Source: Hyperoplus lanceolatus
Taxonomy: Eukaryota > Chordata > Actinopteri > Uranoscopiformes > Ammodytidae
Assembly: GCA_026929865.2 (NCBI GenBank)
Contig: CM049396.1
Location: 26,577,501 to 26,641,500 of the forward strand
Length of the DNA stretch: 64,000 nt
Reading direction: 5' to 3'
The number at the start of each line of letters is the position of its first letter. The stretch's first letter is position 1. This document shows positions 1 through 16,613 of the stretch, in pieces. The translations under genes and the position numbers were made by a program. The notes beneath the pieces were generated by a model that worked only from the letters and a program-made list of their open reading frames with translations, searched no databases and was not told the origin of the DNA.

Positions 1-183
1 TTGTATATTGTTTGCTAAAATTATGTATATTTTTTATATTTTTACCAAGTATTGGTGATTACAAACCAGAGTATAGTCATTGTCCTAATCTTTAGAAGAA
101 GCCCTGAATGGGATAAACTACACACAGGATTTAGACTTTGTTCTTGTTTTTTGTTAAAAGAAAGACTGTTGTGTTTTTTCCAG

Positions 184-3100
184 CTCATCTGAGCCTCCTC
201 CTGAGGGTGAGACGGCAATCTTCCTTCATGGTCAAGAAAAGATTTGGAAAGGATTTATCAACATGCAGTCGGTGGCTAAATTTGTGACTAAGGCTTATCT
301 GGTGTCAGGATCCTTTGAGCACCTGAAAGAGGTTAGCAATTTGACCATTTATTAGGATTAATGAATGCAAAACCTTTTTTTCTTACAGATAAGCAAAGGC
401 ATTGTACTTATTGTTGTCAATGTTGTGCAGGATCTACCAGACACCATTCATGTTGGAGGACGGATATCTCCACACACAGTGTGGGATTATGTTGGGAAAC
501 TGAAAACCTCGCTCTCTAAGGTTTGTTTTGGGCAAAATGTATTTGTATGAAGGTGCATGACATATTCATATAAAGGCCCTAACTTACATGCTGTTATTTA
601 TCTTTATTTTTTTGGTTTCTCTGTCTGCAGGAACTGTGCCTTATCCGTTTCCACCCAGCCACAGAGGAGGAGGAGGTGGCATACGTTTCTCTCTATTCTT
701 ACTTTAGCAGCAGGAAACGATTCGGTGTGGTGGCTATGAGCAACCGTCGCATCAAAGACCTCTATCTCATCCCCCTGAGCTCAAAGGACCCATTACCCTC
801 CAAACTCTTACCGTTTGAGGGGCCAGGTAAGCGTTTATCGGGATACAAAAAAAATACCCTTTTGTTGTTGTGACTGTAATTTTATCTATTGAAATGTTTT
901 GCTATTAAAGTGTGTTGTTTCTTTGTCTGTGTACATATGGTGAGTATATGTAGTGTCCCCTTTCTTCTGGGCCCAGGTTGAAATGAGAGCTTTTAGGATG
1001 AATATGGTTTGTACTGTAGGGGGCTCTCACACTCCTTGTTTAGTCTGCTCTGGAAAACACCTCTGTGAATAGAACAGCTGCTGTTTTCTCTGCTCTGTAT
1101 CTGACTTTGTATCACACTTTTCTAATAAAGGAAGTTTGCATCGAGGTTGGTGCCTTTTGAGTCCAGTCTCAACCTGTCGTTTTTAAGACTTGGCTAGCAC
1201 ATAAACATAATTGATCAACTATGTGGTCAATACATAACCTAGCTGTAATTTTATACCACGCTGGTGTTCATATGGTAATATCCTTCACCACTGGAATAAA
1301 TGAAAAATATTCGTCCTCCTAACTGATCTACAATGTGCAACCAGTGATTGTATAACACTGTTAACAGTTCCCACTGGGCTATTGCAGCTGTGTTAAGTAA
1401 AAAGGCAGTCCATATTGATGATCTAAAACAACAATGTATCTACTCCTGCAAAGTATATCTCAGGAAGAGAATATTACATGCATGTCAATAACATTTATTA
1501 ATTAAGTGGCTCAAGGAAAATAAAAGAACATAACTTGAATATGTCTTTTATGTGAGAATGTTGATAATGATCCCAAATCTTCTTACTATAGAAAATAATT
1601 TATGCTCCTGACTGGCTTAACCAGCATAATGTAGTTTGCCATATGTTGTAGTTTTTCTTGCAATCATGTTTTGGTGCAGTCTAGGGATGTCAGTGAATGA
1701 TTTGATTTGATTACAAATACAATAACAATCATTTCAAACACCAACGCATGCGTGCTGATAGCAAATGTGTCTGCAGTTGGCACTCATTTACTTGTCAACA
1801 TGTTTGTTAATTTACTGAAAGTTGAATGACTACTTACTTGATATTACTGACAATGACATTTGTTGCATTAAAGGATACACTATGGAGTTGAGAGAACTTT
1901 GGTTTTAAATCTCAAGTCTTTTCTGCTACAAGTTTTTTTCTGTGTGTCCTGGGATTTTTTTTAGGGGCTATCATTTCACCATTTTTTGTCTTTATTGCGT
2001 ACGAAAGTCAGAAGTGAACCTTTTTTTAGCATGAAAGATAAAAAGAATACTTAAAAAAAAAATTGTTCAGATGGAAATGTTTTCTTAAATTTTTGTTTTG
2101 TCTATCTCGCAGGGCTTGAACCAGCTCGACCCAACCTCCTCTTGGGGTTGCTGATTTGCCAGAAGGACCGAAAGCGTGCAGGTGCTCCATTGGAAACTGA
2201 AGAGAAACGTTCCAAGATTCAAACCAAAGATGCCGATGACACTGGCCTTTCAAAGCCATCTCCTTTAATAAAAGCTGAAAGAGTCACACGACAGAGCCTT
2301 GAAATCCCCTTCAGGACAACTCCGCCAGGGTCACCTCCAGCCAGCTCCTCAGAGACTGCAACCAGCGCTGTGACCGCCTCATCAGTCCTCTCCTTCTTGT
2401 CTTCAGTCAAAGCTCCAGCCACATCCACTACCACTGGCAAGGACTCCCCAGCCTCGTCCAGCTCTGTGGCTTCCTCTGCAACAGCTGCCACTCCTCTTCA
2501 GACCATCCTTAAAACTCTTTTTGGGAACAAAAAGCAGGACTCAGAAGCCTCAAACTCTCCGTCTGATCAGGGTGGGGAACTGGCTGCGCCCCACGCTACA
2601 ATGCTAGACCCCATTGTGCAGCAGTTTCAGATTTCTAAAGAACTTCCGGCAGAGGACGACGAAGATGACCGACCGTACGATCCAGAAGAAGAGTATGATC
2701 CCAGTAGGGGTTACAATCTGCCTAGAAAGCCTGTTGAGGTAATTAGCAAACCTGAAATCTCTAAGCAGCCAGATGTGTTTGAAAATGAAGGCGATGATGT
2801 GGCATATGACCCAGAAGATGACTCCATTTTTGAAAATGTCAAAACTTTACTGCCAGGTCAAGCAAAGGCTGTAACTGACAATATAATTGAACCACATAAG
2901 ATCGTGGAGAGCCTTAAACTGATTGGGGATCAGACATTCCAGAAACGGGGAGAACAGCAAACGATATCTACAGGGACACCTGGTGCCTCATTGACACTTC
3001 CACAAACACTCTTAACGCAACCTATCACATCTCTGTTGGCAAATACTCAGCTACTGCAGCTTGGCAAAAAGGTTGAGGAACTAGTGAAGTCTTCAGTTGC

Positions 3101-5864
3101 TCCTTCGATCAACCAGAGGAGAGATCCCCGACAGAGCCGAGATCCTCGCCAGGCCGGAGAGGGCAGGAAATCGATGACTGATGATCCTGAGGAGAAAGAG
3201 GAGACCTCGGTTTTTTTGACAGATTCCGCTCCAGCATCAGAACCTGAGATTCAACAGCCTCAGCTGTCTAATGAACTCCCAGACTCCTCACAAGGCAATG
3301 AGACAACAGTGCCTGAAGAGGAAGTGAAAAGCGACACGCTACCCTTCATTGAGTCAGACAAGACGGAGGTGTCAATTCCATTATTGGGAGAGGAGGTAGA
3401 ACCTGATACTGAGGTCAAATACATGGATGAGGATGAAGAGAATACTGAGGAAGCTGAGCCAATGGAGGCTGAAACTGTAATGGACAAGTTCAGTATTTGG
3501 CCAAATGCTGCTAGTATTTTAAAAGCTAATGAGGACTCAGAGTATGAAGAGGATAGCCAAGATACACCAACTAGGAGTTATTATGATGAGCCTGCAAGAA
3601 ACCCCACAATAACTTCGACAATCCCCGTGCTCACTCAGAGTACAGCTATGGTTGACACTCAGTCCCATCGCTTGCCGCATCGCATGTCAGGGTCACGCTT
3701 CGACAGCGAGTACAGACCTCCAGCTGACATTCCTCCACCATCTAATTTCCCCCCTCCCCATTCCATGCAGGGACAGAACCTGATAATGAGGCCTCCGCCC
3801 ATGTCTTTGCCACCACCCATACAGGGTAAACCACAAATGTCAGGCCCTCCTCTTATGCAGGGACCCCCTCTACCCATGCATGTTCCTCCCCCTGTACGTG
3901 GTCCCCCCCCTATGCGGGATGACAGCAATCATCAATACGGTCCACCTCCAGCTGCATACCCTCCCTATCAGAACCAGTGGCCAGGAAACCAGCCACCACC
4001 TCAGCAGCAGCAGCCACCGCCTGGACCAATCCCTCAGAATATCATGCCACCTAGAGGTCCACCACTACCATTCCCTCAATTAGCCCCGAGAGGCCCTGGC
4101 CCTCAAATGTTTCATCCTTCCATTCCTCAGCACATTGGACAGCAAGGCCCCCCTCCAGGTCTTCCGCTACCACCTGCTTTCGTTGGGCAGAATACTTTAC
4201 CTCAACCAAGATTCACTGGTCCTCCACCACCATTTAATTTCAATGCAAACAGAGGTCCTCCTCCAATGCCTTGTACAGGGCCGCCTCCTGTTCACTTTGA
4301 GAACAGACTCCCTCCTCCGTCCCACTTTCCAGGGCCCAGGGGTCCCCCGCCTTCTCAGTATGGTGACCATGTGGCTCAACCCCCGATGGTGGACCATCCT
4401 CGAGGCCCTCCAGAGCCGTACATCAAAGACAATTCTAACTCTTTCAAATTAAATGTGGACCACAATCCAAACCCTCATCTTATGTTTAAAGACAATAAGG
4501 GTCCCCTGCCAGGTCCAGCATACCGGGGACCTCCACCTAATCAGTATGAGGACAGAAGAGGCCCATCTTGCAGTGGTGAGATTAGTGGACAGCACTTCAG
4601 TCCTCATAACCAGTATGGGAGCTCCAGGCCCCACTCCTCCCCTCCACATCGAGGATCTTTTGATGATCACAGAGGACCTCCCCCTCTTGAGGACAGACCC
4701 CACCCTTCTCAGCGATTTGGTGGCTTAGAGCGCTATCGCTTCGATAGGCACTCTGACGAAGCCAGACCCGTTCGCCACAGTGGGCCACTACTTCCAACTC
4801 CTTCAGAGGCTCCCTTGGGGCCTCAAAGTCGCATGGGAGCTCACAGTCCTGACATGCACAGGGACGACCACTGGCGCAGACATTCTCCCGAAATGAGAAG
4901 GAGAAGCATCGGCAACCGAGAAGACTCAGAACCCCGAGGCGGAGATCGCTTCAGTCGGTTCGAAGGAGGGCACAGAGAACCCATCCCTAGTCCCCCACAA
5001 CTCTCTGAAGAGAGACCGCCAAGGGAGCTGTCTGAAGAACACCGGAGGGAGAGAGAGCGGGAAGCCATACCCCACGCTGGCCGGCCACCTTGGGACAGGG
5101 ACCAGGGAAAACGGTGGAGCAGAGAGCGAGAGTGGGATAGAGTCAGAGAAAGGGACCGCGATCAGGAGCATAGCCGAGAAAGAGAGCGCGATCAGGAGCA
5201 TAGCCGAGAAAGAGACCGCAGCAGAGGGAGGGAGGTCGAGAGGCATAGAGAGCCTGAGGTAGAGAGGCATAGGGAGCCAGAAGAGAGGCGCAGGGAACCG
5301 GAAGAGAGGAGGAGGGAGCCGGAAGAAAGGCATAGGGAGCCAGAGGAGAGACGCAGGGAGCTAGAGGTGGAGAGGCGGAGGGAGCCGGAGGCGGAGAGGC
5401 GGAGGGAGCCGGAGGCGGAGAGGCGGAGGGAGCCGGAGGCGGAGAGGCGGAGGGAGCCAGAGGCAGAGAGGCGGAGGGAGCCGGAAGAGAGGCACAGGGA
5501 TAAAGACACAGACAAGAGGAGAGACCGTGAGAGAGACAGACCAAGGGAATCTGACAGAAGGGACCACGACCGCGACAGAGGGAAAAACCGAGAGCGCGAA
5601 CGTGAGCGCGACAGAGACCGAGAGCGCGACAAGAGACGGGACCGATCACGAAGCAAGGAACGCGACAGGGACAGAGACCGGGGCAAAGACCGTGGAAGGG
5701 ACAGGGAGAGAGATAAAGAAAGGGACAATAAAGACAGGGACAAAGACCGGGATCGTCGTGACAAAAGCAAAAGCAGAGAAAAGAGAGAGGAGAGAAAGGA
5801 CAGTAAACATGATACACCCAGGGAGAGTGATAAAGCTTCCGAAAAGGACAAGAACAGGTCCTAG
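184..5864 (+). CDS. dido1: Death-inducer obliterator 1 (long isoform), 3' part: SPOC domain and long last exon
   Basis: Four coding exons are visible: 184-331, 431-520, 631-826 and 2113-5864. Each has an AG acceptor and GT donor and the phases agree; the stop is TAG at 5862-5864. The first three exons and the start of the fourth encode a SPOC domain (IWKGFINM, DLPDTIHVGGRIS, SLYSYFSSRKRFGV, then RPNLLLGLLICQK), the protein-interaction fold of the DIDO/PHF3 family. The last exon then carries the DIDO1-like pieces TTPPGSPP, LQTILKTLFG, LDPIVQQF and DDRPYDPEEEYDP, a long proline/glycine-rich segment rich in GPPP, and a basic RE/RD/ER-rich tail. This layout separates DIDO1 from PHF3. Known role: a chromatin and RNA-polymerase-II-linked nuclear protein; the PHD and TFIIS-like domains would lie upstream of the window. 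The 5' end is missing, so this is partial. Bases 1-183 and 827-2112 are intron; I see nothing else in them. Confidence 0.9.
5230..5494 (+). repeat. Coding minisatellite in the dido1 last exon
   Basis: From 5374 to about 5490 a 24-bp unit is repeated about five times almost perfectly, encoding RRREPEAE. Degenerate units (REPEERR, REPEVERH) run upstream to about 5230. It stays in frame with no stop, so copy-number change would only lengthen or shorten the charged tail. Confidence 0.85.
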
Positions 5865-7177
5865 TCTTTGTTTTATGGACTATTACACTACGGTTTTGAG
5901 ACACTTACATCTTTCACCATTTGAGATCATCACATCAAATGTAGATTAACAGTATTTCATTAACTTTCCACAGTTGTGTTCCTAGTAGCAAAAACATTTG
6001 ACTGTTGGTATTCTTTGTTCACTGAAACGTTTCTAAGTTTGTTTTATCGCATTTAAATTACAAAAGACTGAAGGCCATCTAAGTTACTTGTGTACAAAAG
6101 GTATTAAGTAGGCTACTGAGTCCTATTACATGTACCTTTCTCCTGACAAAGCAAAATTTTTTAAGAAAAAATAATGTAACTGATAACATCATTTGCAATA
6201 TGTAAATATGAATGTATTTGTGTATATACTGATGTTTTTAATCATACTTTTCTAAGTAGAAAAATTAAAGCCATATATCTGTGATGGATAATGTGAAAGT
6301 TAAAGCAACACTGTCTACACACAAACGTGTGTTTATATGTCAAGCAGGTTTGAATTTAAAGGCTCTAATTATCTTACGTGTACACCCCATCCATGGTTGT
6401 TATTAAAATGTCCTGATTTTGTTTCAGTTCAACCAATTAAACCCGTTTGATGACACATGTTTGACTCTGTTGTAGTAATTTCATGTTTTTCATGCGTAAA
6501 ATAGAAATTTAAAGGTGCCCATTTTAACTTTGGTTGAATCAGATAAGTGAATTTCTTTAAGGTATATTCTCGTAACTAAATAATAAAACTTTCCTCGGGA
6601 ACATTTGAGCCCTGGAACACTTAAAGTTAAAAAGCTTCCCTGAAAGGTAACTATCACTGTTGTTTACAGCAGCAGGAAAAAAGCCTGAAAAATAATTTTG
6701 TTTTGAATTATGATACAATTATTCAGTACTAATAAATCCATGTAGAGAAACCATGTTTTGTAAATGAACTGCAAGACCTGCAAATGTAAACAAATCCCCA
6801 TCCCCAGAAACTGCATAGTGCACCTTAACTTCCATGCTGTGGTTCACTTATCCAGGACTATTTCATGTTGATAGTCACATAGCAGCCACAGCTCGGCAGT
6901 GCTTGTGTCTTAAGCTGTTGCAATAAAATAATTTGGCATCATTGAATACTTAAATTTCAGTTGATATCCACATTTATACAAACACAGATGGGGTCTCTTA
7001 ATACACCAAATCATCACATCTCGAATGTCATGACTCGTGAGCACAGTCCCTAATTTAACCTCATAGCATTTATGTAGTTATGTCAGGTGTTTTTAAAAAT
7101 GAAGAAAGTTGGTGAAGTAAAGAGGAGTAATATTTGAAGGACAAATTTTTCCTTCAAAATTTTCATTTCTAAAAATT
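5865..7177. other. dido1 3' UTR and the interval between convergent dido1 and ogfr
   Basis: AT-rich non-coding sequence. Candidate poly(A) signals for dido1 are ATTAAA at 6264-6269 and AATAAA at 6582-6587, with more AATAAA near 6731 and 6921. I cannot tell which is used. No open frame of interest and no other feature recognised. Confidence 0.5.
6264..6269 (+). promoter_or_regulatory. Candidate poly(A) signal for dido1 (ATTAAA)
   Basis: First hexamer variant after the dido1 stop, 400 bases downstream. AATAAA at 6582-6587 is an equally possible alternative. Confidence 0.4.
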
Positions 7178-7392
7178 CAATTTACCCCAAGGTATTCTCT
7201 CCAAATGCACAACTTACCGCACCGAGGGCAAGTTGTGCCACGAGACAACTTTTTTTTCTAATAGCTACATTTCTTAAACAGTTTATTTCAGATCCAAAGT
7301 TATTGTTGCCAGGGATGCACCACATCCTGAAATATACATACATTTAATGTCACATTGAGTAAAAAGTGGCACAATTCACCCCACTCTCCCCT
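7178..7392 (+). mobile_element. 3' fragment of the TA-flanked AGGGGAGAG element
   Basis: This stretch matches the right-hand part of the element at 40323-41608: both have CAATTTACCCCA-GGTATTCTCTC, GGCAAGTTG-GCCAC-AGACAAC, TTTCTTAAACAGTTTATT, and the end CACCCCACTCTCCCCTA. No left terminus is visible upstream, so the copy is 5'-truncated. It sits between the dido1 and ogfr 3' ends. Confidence 0.75.
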
Positions 7393-8046
7393 ATTATGGT
7401 ATGACTTTGGTAATATAATAAAGAGTGAGAAACTATAATTATGTCATGCATTTAGGTATAAATTCTGTAGAAAAATACAATTTTAGACAAACATTTCAGG
7501 TTTATTAACCACATTAAAACTGATAAACTATTCCTTCTTTCACACACCATAACAAAAGCACATTCATTACAATAACACCTTTCCTGGTTAAAACTTTCAT
7601 CCAGTCCAGAGTACTTCAAACATTTTGTTTGTGAAAAAATAAGATTCTAATGACAATACAGGTCCAGAAATTATTTGCATAAAAGACTATTGGAATCGGT
7701 GTGCAGGGCTCAATACACTACTGTAGTGAGGACATTTCAATCAGCATTGTGTGCAGTACATGGAGTGATTCTACCTCCAAATCACTGGATAGTTTCTTAT
7801 CCCTACTCTGTCTTTGTTAGTTTGGCCCTCTGTGTCATCCTCTTCAGGACTGCACGAAGGAAATGGAGGAGCCACTTCAGACTTCAGACAGGAACAACAG
7901 ATTTAAATACAATTGGAGGTGGTGGTAAAACAGCTCCAGAAATTGAAATATAAAAATTTCTGAAATTTTGACGGCTGAGAAATTGGATCTACGGTTTGAG
8001 TGACAACTAAGTCACACAGAGCGTGTCATTTCCTGTTCTGTCACCT
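7393..8046 (-). other. Probable ogfr-like 3' UTR
   Basis: Non-coding sequence directly downstream (on the minus strand) of the ogfr-like stop codon. TTTATT at 7501-7506 reads as AATAAA on the minus strand, about 540 bases past the stop, and is the best candidate poly(A) signal. The open plus-strand stretch at 7675-7953 has no recognisable protein features. Confidence 0.4.
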
Positions 8047-10431
8047 TCATTGAGCAGACTCTAACACTCCATCCATTATATTCTGTGGCTCTGACACCAA
8101 CTGCTTCAACCAGGCCATCTGAATTTTCTTTGGGCACCATACAAACTCATCTCTCTGGTCATAGTTCATGTAGGCAAACTTGAGGAGACTCCTGCGTTGT
8201 CTCCTGTCGAGGACAGCGAAGACAAAGTAGTTGAGAACACTTTCCCTGACTCTTGGGAGCTCTCCGTGGACCAGAGTCTCCTTCAGGAAGAAGCGGACCA
8301 GGGGGGCCTGGTAGTGCGGGAAGCCCAAGATTCCCTGGCACTTCAGGATGCGGGTGATGCGTAGGTTGTTATGAGTGTGACTGTCAATGACATACAGTAA
8401 AAAGGCAAAAACAAACAAACAAAACAACAGATTACTTAGAAGGATGTGTTACTGTTATAGAACACTTTGTCCGGTTCAAACTGTGAGCTCACCTGTTCAG
8501 GTTGTGGAATCTCTTTCTCCAGTTCGGTGATCTCTCGACTTCCCCCGTTGTCTCATCACACAGCTTGATGCCGTAGAAGTCCAACATGAGCTTGTAGGAC
8601 TTCAACAGATTGTCCTTGGCAGTGCTGTTCTTGACAAACTCCTGCATAAAAGGCAGAACTTCGGTCAGAATATGTGACAGAAGTTTCCTTTATGAAATGT
8701 CGACTTGGTAGCTTTCAGCAATTTACCTTAACTTCTTCTTTGGTCAACGTACTGGCCTTGTAGTTCATCCCTGGTTCTTCCAGTGGGAACAACCTTAGAG
8801 AGAAAATGCTTTTATACATCGCAGAAACAGGAAGTGAACATTTTACATCTGGGCCATGGAGTTACTTACCATTGAATATATGTGTGTACATACTCCAGTG
8901 TGTCGTACTCTCCAAACCAGTCATCGTGGAAATTTTTAATGTAGACACCTGATATCAAATACAAATAAATCAATGGTAACACTTTACAATAAGGTACACA
9001 AAAAAAGAGTAGTTACCCTTTTAAAAAGAGTAGTTACCCTTTTAAAAAGAGTAGTTACCCTTTTAAAAAGAGTAGTTTACCTTTTAAAAAGAGTAGTTTA
9101 CCTTTTAAAAAGAGTAGTTTACCTTTTAAAAAGAGTAGCTAACCCAAACAGGGCTGACAAGTGGACAACCCTTTGTTGTACACACTGAACTAATATTTAA
9201 TATGGATTAAAAAAGGCAGATATATACACTGCAGCAACACAGATTCGACATATAAAATCACAATGTTCCCAAAGTGGGCATACCGTCAGGTTGAGAGGGC
9301 TTCAATCCGAGGTAGAAGTTCAAATTGGGCTTGTCATCCTACTCAACAGAACACAATTTGCAATTAAACGTTTCATTTTATATATTACAATAGGTAATAT
9401 CCAAGTCATATTATAAGTCAGAGAAAAAACATCCTAGTCATAGGTGTACTTACAGTGATGGGTGTTTTCCAACGTTGGGGTATGGACTGTGGGGGGTGGG
9501 GGGTACGAATGATCAAATCGGTGCAAGTCTTTCATGTGACAGTGTATGTTTGTAATGTGTGTGTGTAACTTACAGGATAGCCATGCCTGTAATTCTGCAT
9601 GTCTCTTGCGGCATTTTGAAATCGGTTGAACTTCTCCTGGTACAAGGAAAATAAATGAGGGTCAGTAAAACTTGAGGTATTGATAGTATTTACAGAAGGC
9701 CCTCCAGCCAACAGTGCAGGTCATTTGACTAAATCAACATGGTAGAGAAAAACAACAAGTGTTGAAAACAACAACTGTTATAAAACGGAAGTGATAATTC
9801 CCCACAGATATGATCTGATCACTACAGGATGACCAACTATGAAAACACACCTTAAAACTTAACAACAGGACTTTATTCCAGCAAGCCTTAAGTTAAAGCA
9901 GCCGTTGCAGACGGTGTTCAGGAGTAGTGCACTTCAGGTAAGTTAACATCCATATGCATAGTGATTTAAGAAAGCTAGTTAAATTACCTTGTTGGCATTT
10001 TTTATTATTATCTGTAGTTAACTAGCCTAATCTCTACTTGAACCCACATTGACGAGCCCTGTCCCCTTTTTCTTTCATCCTGACAGCTGTGAAGCCATGC
10101 CAGGTCTATTCCAGGAAGCTGTATTGTCAGCTGTGAAATATGTGAAAATATTTGCTTATTGTTTTGAACGTTTTTTTCTTTAATTTGTTATTTATAAATG
10201 TTTTATTTTAACTACATTTCTTGGTTGACACGTGAAGAACAAATTGACACTATTTAGTTTCTGCAATAATGTCTCATTTTTGTCTGGCATGTAAATTGTT
10301 TTATTCATTAGCCTATAGGCTATTGTTATAATTTCATATAACATCTAGCCTACATGATGTTGCATCATGTTTTACAAAGCAGGCCTTATTTAAACTTATT
10401 TTTCTCAGTTTCTTTAGTAGACCAAACCTGT

Positions 10432-10506
<75 letters not shown>

Positions 10507-10953
10507 CACATGGGATGCTGGTCTTCTGGTGGTCCTCGGTTGGCCAACGCCCCCCTGCTGCTCCTCAGTCTCCCAGGTTGAATCGTAGTCGCAGTACAGC
10601 TCGTCTGTGGTCTCAACCCGATACTCCTCGCTGTCAAAATCCTCCTCTTCCTCTTCTCCACACCTTTGCAGCTCGCGGGGCGGCTCTGGCTCGGCCCTCT
10701 GCTCGGCCTCAGCCTTACGTTGACCCTCACAGTCCGAATCCTCGACCTCCACCGACGGTAGACCAACTCCCTCAAGAGTTTTTTCTTTGGGGCCTCTTTG
10801 GCAAAGTTCAGGATCATGGCGCCAGCCTATCGCCAATGCAGAGCCGCGAAGGCGATGCAAAACTGTAGTACTGAAGCGCCATATACTCATCAGTCCGCGC
10901 CAGACCCACTCAATTACTGCATAAAGACGACTATAGTTTAACCAGGCCATCAT
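8047..10953 (-). CDS. ogfr: Opioid growth factor receptor-like protein, eight coding exons
   Basis: Exons on the minus strand, in order: about 10953-10510, 9636-9574, 9486-9454, 9338-9284, 8948-8870, 8793-8727, 8641-8493, 8380-8047. Exons 2-8 are bounded by AG/GT and all phases fit, giving about 407 residues. The product shows the conserved OGFR block in order: an acidic N-terminus with DYDSTWE, AARDMQNYRHGYP, NLNFYLGLKP, DGVYIKNF, YIQWLFPLEEPG, MLDFYGIKL, HNNLRITRILK, QAPLVRFFLKETL and YFVFAVLDRRQRR. OGFR family members act as receptors for met-enkephalin at the nuclear envelope; that role is inferred from the family. The start is set at the paired ATGs at 10953/10950, because the frame extends upstream only by a GTG. 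The exon 1 donor (GTGAAC at 10509-10504) is weak and inferred from phase. The C-terminus stops soon after the conserved block, without the long tail repeats of human OGFR. The adjacent dido1 supports ogfr rather than an ogfrl1-type paralogue. Confidence 0.88.
8973..9150 (+). repeat. 21-bp tandem array with the GGTAACACTTTACAATAAG lead (array A)
   Basis: Lies in an ogfr-like intron (8949-9283). It opens with GGTAACACTTTACAATAAG and then about seven 21-bp units of the form AAAAAGAGTAGTTACCCTTTT; the last ones change GTTACCC to GTTTACC. Related arrays occur at 30478-30722 and 31966-32125. Confidence 0.85.
10433..10505 (+). repeat. (TG)n microsatellite next to the ogfr-like exon 1 donor
   Basis: About 36 near-perfect TG units. 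On the minus strand it reads (CA)n and begins only a few bases inside intron 1 of the ogfr-like gene. Confidence 0.95.
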
Positions 10954-11026
10954 GCCTACCAACTGTAGGCTATGCCCAGTCACACAGCGCTGATCCCTGC
11001 TCTGTGCTGTTTGTGTGCTGGACGAA

Positions 11027-11045
11027 TTTCACTTTCACTTTCACT
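11027..11045 (-). promoter_or_regulatory. Interferon-stimulated response element-like motif upstream of ogfr-like
   Basis: The minus strand reads three GAAA cores spaced by exactly two bases (AGTGAAAGTGAAAGTGAAAT). GAAANNGAAA is the core recognised by IRF factors and ISGF3. It lies 74 bases upstream of the proposed ogfr-like ATG at 10953, the usual place for a promoter element. Whether it is functional is inference. Confidence 0.6.
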
Positions 11046-16344
<5,299 letters not shown>

Positions 16345-16613
16345 CTCCTCTGAACTGTGGACTTAAAGGTGGAGTCAGCAATTTTTTTACAAAGTTTTTT
16401 GTCATTATCACCTTTTTGTCAAATTCAGTGAATATCTCCTCATGATCCGCTACTTGTCAGTACCGTGTGTGGGCTGAACAATAATCTGGTGTTAATAAGC
16501 AGCCTAGGCTCTGTAAACTGGTATGTAAACAAAGGGTATGTAAAGAAAGGGGGCCCACCGTATCTAGCAACACGCCCGTATACCGAGCCTATGCTTTGTG
16601 GTCGATTTTTTTT

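Noticed and set aside
2142-2259. Independent gene start at 2142 for the 1240-codon frame
   Set aside because: The codon is TTG, and the frame joins by a clean splice to the upstream SPOC exons at 2113.
5143-5904. Long minus-strand open frames (253 and 219 codons) rich in Ser/Leu/Pro opposite the dido1 tail
   Set aside because: They are the complement of the RE/RD-rich dido1 repeat; low-complexity composition comes from the other strand.
8973-9150. Possible CRISPR array (regular repeats)
   Set aside because: Units are contiguous with no spacers, and the genome is that of an animal.
8973-9188. Open frame of 71 codons with a KRVVTLL repeat
   Set aside because: It only translates the 21-bp tandem array, whose unit length is a multiple of three.
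10983-10983. ogfr-like start at 10983
   Set aside because: The codon there is GTG; the first ATGs in frame are at 10953 and 10950.
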